From assembly GCA_964291275.2 (NCBI GenBank), contig OZ219799.1, positions 2,780,638 through 2,844,637 on the forward strand: a DNA stretch of 64,000 bases, written 5' to 3'. Shown in pieces: positions 36,332-44,947 of this stretch. The first letter of the stretch is position 1; every line of letters starts with the position of its first letter. The stretch comes from Bin80 sp964291275. Its GTDB lineage: Bacteria; Bacteroidota; Rhodothermia; Rhodothermales; Bin80. The notes below the pieces were generated by a model, which did no database searches, was not told where the DNA came from, and saw only the letters and a program-made list of their open reading frames with translations. Made by a program: the position numbers and the translations under genes.

Positions 36332-36406
36332 GATTTCGTTTATTTGCGTATTATAACCGTATACGCGAGATCATGAAGAAAGCGTTCACCTTACTTTATA
36401 ATTCCC

Positions 36407-36602
36407 TAAATTTCGACACTAATTGATACGAAATCCCGGGGACTCCGGGCCCTTTTTTTAGGCCTATCGAGGGATGTTTCTATACTCGGGGCGGATATAA
36501 ATCCCAATCAAAATCGCCTCCTCTACCCGGAGGCACCAACCAGAAACCATGACCTCAAAATTCCAAAAAATCCCCCGATTTGGGAGTTTTGCAACTGGCT
36601 CT
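36407..36602 (-). mobile_element. Outer-end remnant of the 376-aa-transposase DDE element
   Basis: About 195 bases nearly identical to 30735-30930 (the 5' leader and terminus of copy 2), ending TTTTGCAACTGGCTC. No coding sequence remains. It shows that a third copy once stood here, later cut by or next to the IS1595 element. Confidence 0.8.
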
Positions 36603-36615
36603 TTAGTGAAGAGAC

Positions 36616-36630
36616 TCTTTTTCAAACGAA
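36616..36630 (+). promoter_or_regulatory. 15-bp sequence shared upstream of both large secreted-protein genes
   Basis: TCTTTTTCAAACGAA, ending 15 bases before the protease start, recurs exactly at 49727-49741 upstream of the adhesin gene. Function unknown: promoter element, leader motif or chance flank. Confidence 0.35.
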
Positions 36631-36645
36631 CTGTCGTTAGACATA

Positions 36646-39600
36646 ATGATCCTTCTTTCTGTATGCAAACCGAGGGGCAGAAGCTTTTTCGTCTCCGCAG
36701 TCCTTCTATTAATTCTGGCCTTACTTGCGCCGACGACTCTGGCGCAGGAAGAGCCTATCAAGGACGATCACGCCCGCCGCAAGCTACGCCCCCTACTTTC
36801 GCCAACAGCCTTTGCGCAGGAAGAACCGTCGTATAAGGCCGGCGTCGTCGTGGTCCAGTTTTCTCCAGGTGTCTCCATTGCCAACAAGGCCGCCCGTGCA
36901 GGACTGCAGGACTTTGATCGGCGGGCAACAGGTTACGGCGTCCACCTGATTGAGCGCGTGTATCCGTTTCTGGACCACGTGGAGCCGACGCCGAAGACCC
37001 GTCGCAACCTTCTGGCACTCCGCCGCACGTACTACGTGCGCTATACTGCCGATGTCCTACCGAAAGAGATTTCCGCCGATCTGGCTTCGGCGCCGGGTGT
37101 GGTGTATGCCGAGCCGGTGCTGATTAATCGGACGCAGGCGGGCCGCGGGCAGCGCGTGGATCCAAACGATCCGCACTTTGGCGATCAACCGGAGCTTCGT
37201 CTGTTGCAGTTACCGGAGGCGTGGGATGTGGTCAGAGGCGAGGAGGGCGCGCCGCGGGTCGTGATAGCGGTTGTGGACGGGGGCGGCGAATGGCGCCACG
37301 AGGATCTTCGCGCCAACGTGTGGACGAATCCGGGCGAGGTCGCGGGCAACGGCATTGATGACGACAACAACGGGTTCATCGATGACGTGCACGGCGTCAA
37401 TTTTGCCAATGGCGACGACACGGACAACGATCCGACGGGGTTGCCGGAGACGCCCGACGATGCCCTTCACGGCACGGCGAGTGCGGGATTGGCGAGCGCG
37501 GTGACCGACAACGGCGTAGGCATAGCCGGTGCGGCCTGGAACGCCGAGATCATGCACATCAATACCGGTTGCGGGAGGGCCGAAAGAGATGGGGCTATCT
37601 GCCACGGCTACGAAGGCATCCTCTATGCGGCCGCCAACGGGGCGGACATCATCAACGCGAGCTGGGGCGGTCTGCCAAGCACCGATGATCGAGTCACGTT
37701 CCTTGACCAGACGCTGGATTTGGCCACGGACATGGGCGCGCTCGTGGTGGCATCGGCTAGTAACGATAATATCAACAACGACCTGTTTCGGTACTACCCT
37801 GCCCGCAATCCGCGGGTGCTGTCGGTGGGTGCCACGGAGAAGGCCACACGCCAGCGGGCGGGCTTTTCGAACTACGGGAAGCTGGTGAACGTCTTTGCAC
37901 CGGGCGTGGACATTCTGACGACCGAATCCGACAACGGGTATGTGCTTGTCAGCGGCACGTCGTTTTCGTCGCCACTGACGGCCGGCGTGGCGGCCTTGGT
38001 GAAGACGAAGTTTCCCGAGATGACGCCGGACGCGCTGCGGGAGCACATTCGTCTGACGAGCGACAACATGGATGCGGAGAACCCGAGCCTGGCCGGTCAT
38101 CTGGGACGCGGGTTTGTCAATGCGCTGGCCGCTGTTCAGACGCCGTCCTTGCCCGCGGTACGCCTCAAGCGCTGGAGCTGGGCCGACCGCGACGGCGACC
38201 GCCAGATAGCATCCGGCGATGCGGTAACGGTAACGGCAACGGTGGTCAACTATCTTTCCGATGCCCGTCAGCTCACAGTGGAGCTCGTGGAGGCCGAGCC
38301 GTATCCGTTCATAGAAATGACGGTGGGGAAAGCGGATGTCGGCTATCTGGCCAGCGGAGACTCGGTTGAGGTCCGATTTGAGTTCAGGGTGGCCACGGAT
38401 ACGCCTGTGAACCAGCGGGTGCGATTCTATACGCACATCCGCGACGGTGCGCACGAGGACCAGGCGGATATGCTTTCGTTTCAGGTCAACCGTTCGCTGG
38501 AGGTGGTGCACCGGAGCCTGAGTGCGTTTTACACGGCGACGGGCGGCGACAACTGGACAGACAATGACAACTGGGACATCACACGGGTTCCGACAGAGGA
38601 GGAGTTGGGCACGTGGGCTGGCGCTGTCCTGAGCGAGGGTTGGCTGGTCGAGTTAGACTTGCCGGAAAACAATCTCACGGGACAGCTTCCGCCCGAGCTC
38701 GGCAACCTCACGCAGCTGCAGGCGCTGGATCTGTATTACAATTCCCTTATCGGGACTATCCCGCCCGAGCTCGGCAACCTCATGCAGTTGCTGGAGCTGG
38801 ATCTGGATGGCAATATTCTTGCCGGGACTATCCCGCCCGAACTCGGCAACCTCACGCAGCTGCAGGTGCTGGATCTGCGAAACAATACCCTTACCGGGGA
38901 GATTCTGCCCGAGTTCGGCAACCTTCCGCAGCTGCAGAAGCTGTATCTGCATCGCAATACTCTTACCGGGACTATCCCGCCCGAGCTCGGCAACCTCACG
39001 CAGCAGCTGGCGGTGCTGCGGCTGGATGAAAATACCTTTACCGGGGAGATTCCGCCCGAGCTCGGCAACCTCACGCATCTGGAGGTGCTGCGGCTGAATG
39101 ATAATTCCCTTACCGGGGAGATCCCGCCCGAGCTCGGCAACCTCACGCAGCTGGAGGTGCTGGGTCTGTATGAAAATACCCTTACCGGGGAGATTCCGCC
39201 CGAGCTCGGCAACCTCACGCAGCTGCAGGTGCTGTGGCTAGAGCACAATTCCCTTACCGGGGAGATTCCGCCCGAGCTCGGCAACCTCACGCAGCTGTGG
39301 TGGCTGGATCTGTTTGACAATACCCTTACCGGGCAGATTCCGCCCGAGTTCGGCAACCTCGGGCAGCTGGAGCGGCTGGATCTGTCCAATAACCATTTAA
39401 CGGGCGTGCTGCCGCGCAGCTTGATGCAGTTGGATAGTCTCCAGTCTTTCAACTTTGACGGCCAGACGCTCTGCGCTCCGTCTGACGATGCGTTTCAGGG
39501 TTGGCTCAGCGGTATCCCGGACGTAGAAGGCCCGACCTGTGGCCCGTTGAAATTTGCAAGTGACGTGGATAACCGGACCTTTACTGTGAACCGGCCCGTT

Positions 39601-40395
39601 GCTTCTCTTGTCCTTCCCGAGGCCACCGGCAGTACAACTTCGTACACCTATACGCTGGAGCCTGCACTGCCATCAGGATTGGGCTTTGATGCCTCCTTGC
39701 GGACCATTAGCGGCACACCGACCGCGATCACGCCCGCTGCAAGCTATATGTATTCAGTTGCCGACAACTCCGGGAACGCTGCCAGCCTGACGTTCACGGT
39801 TGAAGTCGTTCCAGCCGTTTCGTTCGGAGACATGATTGCCGATCTGTCATTTGCTCTCGCACAGCCCATTGATTCACTCGTTCTTCCCGAAGCCGCAGGA
39901 GGCGCTGCTCCGGTAGCATATGCCTTGACCCCCGCGCTTCCAGCAGGATTGGCTTTTGACGCTACCAACCGTATCTTGACCGGAACGCCGACCGTGGTCA
40001 CAGATAGTCCAAAACCTTACAAGTACAGCGCCACCGGGGCAAACGGCTCCCGCGACAGTTTACTGTTTACCGTAGAAGTATTCTCTCCGGTGGCAGCCGA
40101 GCACGAATCGTTGCCAGCGTCCTTTGCCGTGCACGGCAACTATCCCAATCCGTTCCGGGAGTCCACGCGCCTTGTATTTGATCTTCCTTGGCCTGCCAGC
40201 GTGACGGTCGAGGTCATGGACATAACGGGCCGGCGCGTGTTTACCGTGCCGGCAACCGGGAAAGCTGCGGGATGGAGACACATGATATCGCTGAGTGGTC
40301 GTGCGATGTCCTCCGGCTTGTACCTGTATCGTCTGACGGCTACTTCGCTGGAGGGAAACTCCGTTCACACAGGCAAATTCGTACGCATAAGGTGA
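36646..40395 (+). CDS. Exported subtilisin-like protease with leucine-rich repeats, Ig-like domains and type IX-like sorting tail
   Basis: 1249 aa. Sec signal at residues 1-34. Subtilase domain: catalytic Asp211 in AVVDGGGEWRHEDL, His275 in ALHGTASAGL and Ser439 in SGTSFSSPLTAG; a propeptide-like region precedes it. A TGGDNWTDNDNW segment introduces 11 leucine-rich repeats of 24 residues (consensus LxLxxNxLTGxIPPELGNLTQ). Two putative Ig domains follow (LPSGLGFDASLRTISGTPT, LPAGLAFDATNRILTGTPT). The C-terminus has NYPNPFRESTRLVFDL and ends SSGLYLYRL...GKFVRIR, a type IX sorting domain pattern. Probably secreted and surface-attached. No frameshift seen. Confidence 0.9.
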   Translation: MILLSVCKPRGRSFFVSAVLLLILALLAPTTLAQEEPIKDDHARRKLRPLLSPTAFAQEEPSYKAGVVVVQFSPGVSIANKAARAGLQDFDRRATGYGVHLIERVYPFLDHVEPTPKTRRNLLALRRTYYVRYTADVLPKEISADLASAPGVVYAEPVLINRTQAGRGQRVDPNDPHFGDQPELRLLQLPEAWDVVRGEEGAPRVVIAVVDGGGEWRHEDLRANVWTNPGEVAGNGIDDDNNGFIDDVHGVNFANGDDTDNDPTGLPETPDDALHGTASAGLASAVTDNGVGIAGAAWNAEIMHINTGCGRAERDGAICHGYEGILYAAANGADIINASWGGLPSTDDRVTFLDQTLDLATDMGALVVASASNDNINNDLFRYYPARNPRVLSVGATEKATRQRAGFSNYGKLVNVFAPGVDILTTESDNGYVLVSGTSFSSPLTAGVAALVKTKFPEMTPDALREHIRLTSDNMDAENPSLAGHLGRGFVNALAAVQTPSLPAVRLKRWSWADRDGDRQIASGDAVTVTATVVNYLSDARQLTVELVEAEPYPFIEMTVGKADVGYLASGDSVEVRFEFRVATDTPVNQRVRFYTHIRDGAHEDQADMLSFQVNRSLEVVHRSLSAFYTATGGDNWTDNDNWDITRVPTEEELGTWAGAVLSEGWLVELDLPENNLTGQLPPELGNLTQLQALDLYYNSLIGTIPPELGNLMQLLELDLDGNILAGTIPPELGNLTQLQVLDLRNNTLTGEILPEFGNLPQLQKLYLHRNTLTGTIPPELGNLTQQLAVLRLDENTFTGEIPPELGNLTHLEVLRLNDNSLTGEIPPELGNLTQLEVLGLYENTLTGEIPPELGNLTQLQVLWLEHNSLTGEIPPELGNLTQLWWLDLFDNTLTGQIPPEFGNLGQLERLDLSNNHLTGVLPRSLMQLDSLQSFNFDGQTLCAPSDDAFQGWLSGIPDVEGPTCGPLKFASDVDNRTFTVNRPVASLVLPEATGSTTSYTYTLEPALPSGLGFDASLRTISGTPTAITPAASYMYSVADNSGNAASLTFTVEVVPAVSFGDMIADLSFALAQPIDSLVLPEAAGGAAPVAYALTPALPAGLAFDATNRILTGTPTVVTDSPKPYKYSATGANGSRDSLLFTVEVFSPVAAEHESLPASFAVHGNYPNPFRESTRLVFDLPWPASVTVEVMDITGRRVFTVPATGKAAGWRHMISLSGRAMSSGLYLYRLTATSLEGNSVHTGKFVRIR
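38644..39438 (+). repeat. Tandem 72-bp repeats encoding leucine-rich repeats
   Basis: Eleven units of 24 codons, with CCCGAGCTCGGCAACCTCAC nearly invariant at the DNA level. One unit has an extra Gln codon (39003-39005). The high DNA identity suggests recent expansion or gene conversion. Confidence 0.88.
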
Positions 40396-40630
40396 TGACA
40401 TAACAGAAGCTCGTGAGTCCGGCTGCAGCTTCTGCTGGTCAGCAACGGCGCAGAGCACGGGTCACAAACAGCCTCGAAAATTTTTCAATCGCACCGCTCC
40501 GCATGGTCGCTTGCCTGAATTTCCATTCACTTATCAGCCCGTGGATAAAGCACTCTTTCGGGATCGGATCTCCAAGATCACTCATGCCAGCGTAGGATAT
40601 CCTTTTTGTCAGTTTAAGGATTAAGCATGG
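40396..40630. other. Gap between the protease gene and a group II intron 5' fragment
   Basis: About 235 bases. On the minus strand a frame reads GMSDLGDPIPKECFIHGLIS and EWKFRQATMRSGAIEKFSRL with a stop at 40439. It may be the end of a broken gene but was not recognised. No terminator with a T tract was seen after the protease stop. Confidence 0.35.
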
Positions 40631-40926
40631 GTGCGCCAGGCTAACTGGCAAAATGTAGCGGGTGGAAGTCCCGTAATATGAAGCTGAAGCCAAGCACATA
40701 TTTCCACGAGCCGTGCGTGTATTCTCGCGAGGGGATACGCGAAGCGTCGGTAGTGGTGCGTATGGCCAGAGCTATTGAGCATCGAAATACTTATAATCTG
40801 GGTCGCCGAGACTGTCCATGTGGTCGAAGGCAACATGTATGCCATCGCTATGGTGAGAGGACATACAGGCCCACGGTGTCGAAGAACTCATGGACGTACG
40901 TACGCATTTTGCGGGAACCTGGGAGC
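40631..40926 (+). mobile_element. Group II intron (type 1), 5' fragment 1d
   Basis: Starts GTGCGCCAGGCTAACTGG and is homologous to the first 296 bases of intron 1b (49720 down to 49425), though only about 80 percent similar by eye. At CCTGGGAGC it is interrupted by intron 2 sequence, at the same base as in 1b. Confidence 0.82.
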
Positions 40927-41005
40927 GTGTGCCACGAAGTACACGGAGGTGAGTCAATGACATAGCCGAAATGTACGAACTGTATAAGGGATGGGGGACG
41001 GCCCC
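40927..41005 (+). mobile_element. Group II intron (type 2), 5' fragment 2c
   Basis: 79 bases starting GTGTGCCACG, identical to the 5' ends of introns 2a and 2b, then cut by the terminal repeat of the IS4-like element at 41006. The remainder of this intron copy is not in the window. Confidence 0.82.
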
Positions 41006-42440
41006 CATAAGCGTTAACTTGTTTCCTATTTGATTATCTTTAGGTATCTCTACACGGGAATTGTCGTGATTTCAGCATTCTGAATTCTAACCGATTTGGT
41101 AGAATGTTGGATATACCTGTGATTGATCATTCAACCATCGTAATCAGATGAAGGGAACCGTAACACGCGCGCCCGAGGAAGAGGATTGGGCGGTTGTGCT
41201 CTCGTTTTTACCGAAAAATTGGCAGGAGTTGGCCGAGGAATCTGGTGCATTGCGCGGGCTACGTAAGGATAAGTCGCCGGAATGCCTACTTCGAACCTTG
41301 TTGATCCATTTAGGATGTGGTCATTCGTTACGAGAGACGGTCATACGAGCTCGTCAGGCTCAGATTGCGGATCTATCTGCGGTCGCATTGTTCAAGCGCC
41401 TGAAGAAGTCTCGTAGGTGGCTTCATGCGATGTGTGTTGCGCTGTTTCAGGAGCATGGAGTTGGCGTATCGGCGGGAGTGGGACGTCAAATGCGTGCGTT
41501 TGACGCGACCCACATCAGTGAGCCGGGACGTACGGGATCTCTATGGAGACTCCACTACAGCATAACCCTACCTGCATTGGGTTGCGATTTTTTCAATTTA
41601 ACAGCGACGAAAGGAAAAGGGACGGGGGAGTCCTTGAAGCAATTTCGCATCCGGTCAGACGACTATATTTTGGTGGATCGGGGATATGCAACCGCTCTGG
41701 GAATCCAGCATGTGGAGGCATCTGGCGGCTATGTGACCGTGCGGGTCAATACTGGAGCCTTGCAGTTCGAGACGAAGCCCGGCCAGTCCTTTGATTTATT
41801 AGCCTCCGTGGAATCGATCAAACAGGCAGGGAAGGCGGGGGTCTGGACGGTATTCATCAAAACCTTTCCCCCAATCCAAGGACGTATTTGTGCATTGCGC
41901 AAAGCAGACGAAGCCATCCAAGAGGCAGAGAATCGGATCTTAAAGACGGCAAAGCGCAAGGGGCATCGACCACGAGATGAAACCTTACGTTATGCGCGCT
42001 ATGTTATCCTGTTTACGACCTTCCCGGTCGATGAATTTTCGGAGAACGATATCCTGGAATGGTATCGATTACGCTGGCAGGTGGAACTGGTCTTCAAACG
42101 ATTCAAATCATTGGCCCAACTGGGACATCTGCCGAAATTAGATGAGGAAAGTTCACAGGCGTGGCTCTACGGGAAGCTAATGGTTGCACTGTTGACCGAA
42201 AAAATCATCCGACATGCACGGACATTTTCCCCCTGGGGCTATCCAGTGCAGACGAAGTGCATGGAGAGACTTTAAGTTTGCACTGAATCAAGTTGTGCGG
42301 GCAATTGAGCCACACTACGCCTTGAAGGAAATGATTCAGCATTGGCCTATCATTTCCAAGTCGCTGGCAGAGCCACCCAGACTCAGAAACTATCAAATTG
42401 AACGATATTTTTCTGTCACTAAAACAAGTTAACGCTTATG
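41006..42440 (+). mobile_element. IS4-family element
   Basis: 1435 bp with perfect 19-bp terminal repeats CATAAGCGTTAACTTGTTT at both ends. The flanks are unrelated: intron 2c on the left and intron 1e (inverse) on the right. No target duplication is visible, so the junction arose by rearrangement, perhaps recombination between two copies. Confidence 0.85.
41148..42432 (+). pseudogene. IS4-family transposase with a frameshift near the 3' end
   Basis: The main frame (41148-42275) shows MRAFDATHISEPGRTGSLWR (first Asp), YILVDRGYATALGIQ (second Asp) and the YREK-like RLRWQVELVFKRFKSL (Glu). At about 42235-42265 the frame shifts: the ending after FSPWGY is foreign, while the next frame continues WRDFKFALNQVVRAIEP and SLAEPPRLRNYQIERYFSV to 42432. 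All catalytic residues precede the shift. Either a damaged copy or a sequencing error. Confidence 0.82.
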
Positions 42441-42481
42441 GGACTTTCACCCGCTACACTTTGCCAGTTAGCCTGGCGCAC
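42441..42481 (-). mobile_element. Group II intron (type 1), 5' fragment 1e
   Basis: 41 bases reading (minus strand) GTGCGCCAGGCTAACTGG to AAAGTCC, equal to the first bases of intron 1b. It starts only five bases (GCGAT) after the 3' end of intron 1b and is cut by the IS4-like element. Confidence 0.75.
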
Positions 42482-42521
42482 ATCGCGGTAGGGACCCAAG
42501 TTTCCTCGGGCCCCCCGCACA

Positions 42522-42553
42522 GATCCGGACGTGCGCGTTAACGCATCCGGCTC
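42522..42553 (-). ncRNA. Group II intron domain V hairpin (intron 1b)
   Basis: Minus strand, starts GAGCCGGATGCGTTAACGCG and ends GTCCGGATC, forming the domain V stem with the AGC triad. Also present in the fragment at 15218-15249. Confidence 0.78.
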
Positions 42554-44040
42554 CTCCCTTGGGTTGCATTCGCATGCATGACGGTAAATCGTATTGCCGG
42601 CCAGTCGTGGCGTATGGTCAGTTTCGGCCAATAGCGTTCTGTCAGCGTCTCCAGTTGCTCCCATGTCGTTTGATCCCGCTGGGATCGACGACGTAGTACG
42701 CGCAACCAGATCCATTTCAGATACTCATAGCACCTCTGTATAGACGGCATACTCCATGGTACAGCATAGTAATTCAACCATCCATTGAGTACCCGTCCAA
42801 GCCATTTCCCCGTCTGGTGCACCGGTTGGTGCATCCGTTGTCGGAGCTTCGTATATATACGTTTCACAAAACGCGTCATGCGCTTCGCGATTGGCTTGCG
42901 ACCTAACCCAAAACGTCCTTTCCGTGTCTTACGACAATAATGTGTAAATCCCAGAAAATCAAACGTCTTGGGACGGCCTTCTCCACGCTTCTTTCGGTCT
43001 CCCTCTGCAAAACGACCAAACTCAATCAGTCGGGTCTTTTCAGGATGCAGACGCAATCCGAATTTATCCAATCGCATCCGTAGGTCCCGTAAAAAGCGTT
43101 CTGCTGCCTCCTTGTACTGAAAACATACCACAAAATCGTCCGCATAGCGGACCATATACGACTCGCCTCCAATAGTTCGTGATTTGCGCTGGGCCTTGAA
43201 CCATAGGTCCAGCACGTAATGAAGGTAAAGGTTGGCCAGGATCGGCGAGATAACCGCGCCTTGCGGCGTGCCCTGCTCGCTTTCCCGCCAACTCCCATCC
43301 TCCATCACCCCCGCTTTCAGAAACTTCATGATGATCCGCAGCACCCGCTCATCTCCGATCCGATGGCGCAGGAAACGCATAAGCCAGTCCTGGTCTACCT
43401 CATCAAAGAACTTGCGAATATCCGCGTCCACCACAAAATTTACCTTCCGGCGTTCGATCACATACGCTAAGGCATCCAGCCCATCGTGGGCACTACGTCC
43501 CGGTCTGAATCCATAGCTAAACCCGCAGAACTCCATCTCATAGATGGGCTCCAGGATACATCTCACCATCGCATACTGGACGATCTTATCTTCCAGGGCT
43601 GCGATCCCGAGCGGTCGTGTACCCCCGTCAGGCTTGGGTATATTTACCCGCCTGCTTGGGGTCGCTCGAAACGTTCCGCGGTGTACACGCGTGCATAGGT
43701 CCTCTATTCGATGATCCAGGTCCGCGCCGTACGCCTTCCACGTCATGCCGTCCACCCCCGGTGATGCATCCCGCTTTAATGCGAAATACGCCGCTTTCAG
43801 TGAATCCGCATTGATGTGGTGCAGAAGCGTTGTGAGTTTCTCCTTCGGGTTCCGTTTTACGAATTCCCGTATCCGCGCAATCCCCTGGTGCACACGCGCC
43901 CATTTCTGCGCATGGTGTGTGGTAGAATCTTGCGGATTCCCCTTGGGTAGAGGCCTTCGCTCCGACAGCTCCGCGGATGGTCCCTTGTTCGCTGCCTTCT
44001 TCGCTACTATGCCTCTATCTGACTTCTCCATCTCGTGCAT
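42538..44040 (-). CDS. Group II intron 1b reverse transcriptase/maturase
   Basis: 500 aa, complete. RT blocks: DASPGVDGMTWKAYGADLD, KPDGGTRPLGIAALEDKIVQ, SYGFRPGRSAHDGLDALAY, VDADIRKFFDEVD, the GTPQGAVISPILANLYLHYV block and the active site VRYADDFVVCF. The maturase part has GWLNYYAVPWSMPS and the end is basic. No endonuclease HNH domain was seen. The stop overlaps the start of domain V, a compact layout. Confidence 0.9.
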   Translation of the reverse strand: MHEMEKSDRGIVAKKAANKGPSAELSERRPLPKGNPQDSTTHHAQKWARVHQGIARIREFVKRNPKEKLTTLLHHINADSLKAAYFALKRDASPGVDGMTWKAYGADLDHRIEDLCTRVHRGTFRATPSRRVNIPKPDGGTRPLGIAALEDKIVQYAMVRCILEPIYEMEFCGFSYGFRPGRSAHDGLDALAYVIERRKVNFVVDADIRKFFDEVDQDWLMRFLRHRIGDERVLRIIMKFLKAGVMEDGSWRESEQGTPQGAVISPILANLYLHYVLDLWFKAQRKSRTIGGESYMVRYADDFVVCFQYKEAAERFLRDLRMRLDKFGLRLHPEKTRLIEFGRFAEGDRKKRGEGRPKTFDFLGFTHYCRKTRKGRFGLGRKPIAKRMTRFVKRIYTKLRQRMHQPVHQTGKWLGRVLNGWLNYYAVPWSMPSIQRCYEYLKWIWLRVLRRRSQRDQTTWEQLETLTERYWPKLTIRHDWPAIRFTVMHANATQGRSRMR

Positions 44041-44144
44041 CTTAGATTATGGCGTCTTCCGCCTTTTCTAAGCGGTCCTGTTCGACAGCAGGACAAGATG
44101 GAGAGTCAAGTAGCCGGGGGGAATCTCACCCCCCGGCCCTCACA

Positions 44145-44178
44145 GAACCGTGCGTGAGCCTCTCAACTCACACGGCTC
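44145..44178 (-). ncRNA. Group II intron domain V hairpin (intron 2b)
   Basis: Inverse of 30648-30681: starts GAGCCGTGTGAG and ends CGCACGGTTC on the minus strand. Confidence 0.82.
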
Positions 44179-44947
44179 CTACCATGCAGCCGTTCGGAAT
44201 TGAATAAAGGTGAACCATGAAGAAACTCCCAGTGCACGAACAATCCCGAATCCCGACGAGCACGCTCTATTAACCACGTAAACGCCCGAAGCCACCGACC
44301 ACGGAAACGTTTATATTTCCGCATTAGCCACCGTGTTAGGTGACGGTCAATGCCTTCCAATGGCCGCCTTAATGCTGATTTAAAGAACGCACCGTAATAA
44401 TCAATCCATCCACGTACCGTGGCATTGATCTTGCCCGCTATGTACGTAATCGGGTGTGGACTCATTCGAGCCAACCTCCAACCATGGATCGTCTCTTGTA
44501 CGGCCTTCATCGCCTTCCGACTTATCGCCGGATTGAACCCAAGAAAATTCCTCCCCCTCCGACTCCGTGTCTTCCGCGGTCGAAACGTATACCCCAGAAA
44601 ATCGAACGAAGTGTTTGGAAATGAACCCCGAAAGTATGCCTGCTTGCAGTATACAATCTTGGTTTTCACTGGGTGCAAGGTTAAGTTGCAAGCCTTAAAG
44701 CGTTCCCTCAGCACCTTCCAGAGGTAGCGCGCTTGCTTCTTTGTCGTGCAATGGCATACGATGTCGTCTGCATACCGCTCAAATGGAATGTGCGAATACC
44801 TCCGTTCCATCCATTTATCAAACGCGTAATGCAGAAACAGATTGGCCAGCAGCGGACTGATTACCCCGCCCTGCGGGGTCCCAACATCCCGAGCCTCTTC
44901 CGTCCCGTCTGGATGAATCACCGGTGCCGTCAGCCAACGCTCTATAT
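44163..44947 (-). CDS. Group II intron 2b reverse transcriptase/maturase, 3' part
   Basis: Continues the protein from the ISNCY-like insertion point: ALTAPVIHPDGTEEARDVGT-like start, GTPQGGVISPLLANLF, RYADDIVCHC, FDFLGYTFRPRKTRSRRGRN and the end LHGRSRVS. Together with 46864-47404 it makes 1326 nt (441 aa). Residues match the split copy in intron 2a. Confidence 0.85.

Larger units (their letters stand above)
30987..36406 (-). mobile_element. IS1595-family element, interrupted by two other elements
   Basis: The transposase gene runs from 36331 to 31009 on the minus strand but contains a 2018-bp element (34125-36142, GTAC duplication) and a 2336-bp element (31761-34096, GAATCGTT duplication). 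The outer right end GGGAATTATAAAGTAAGG (inverse, ending 36406) is shared with the cassette at 14056. The left end is less certain, near a run of G at 30980-30990 (GGGGAAGAGGCATTTTC). Without inserts it is about 1054 bp, a usual size. Confidence 0.82.

Noticed and set aside
42235..42265. Programmed frameshift in the IS4 transposase
   Set aside because: The shift is near the C-terminus after all catalytic residues, and no classical slippery sequence was recognised; decay or error is more likely.
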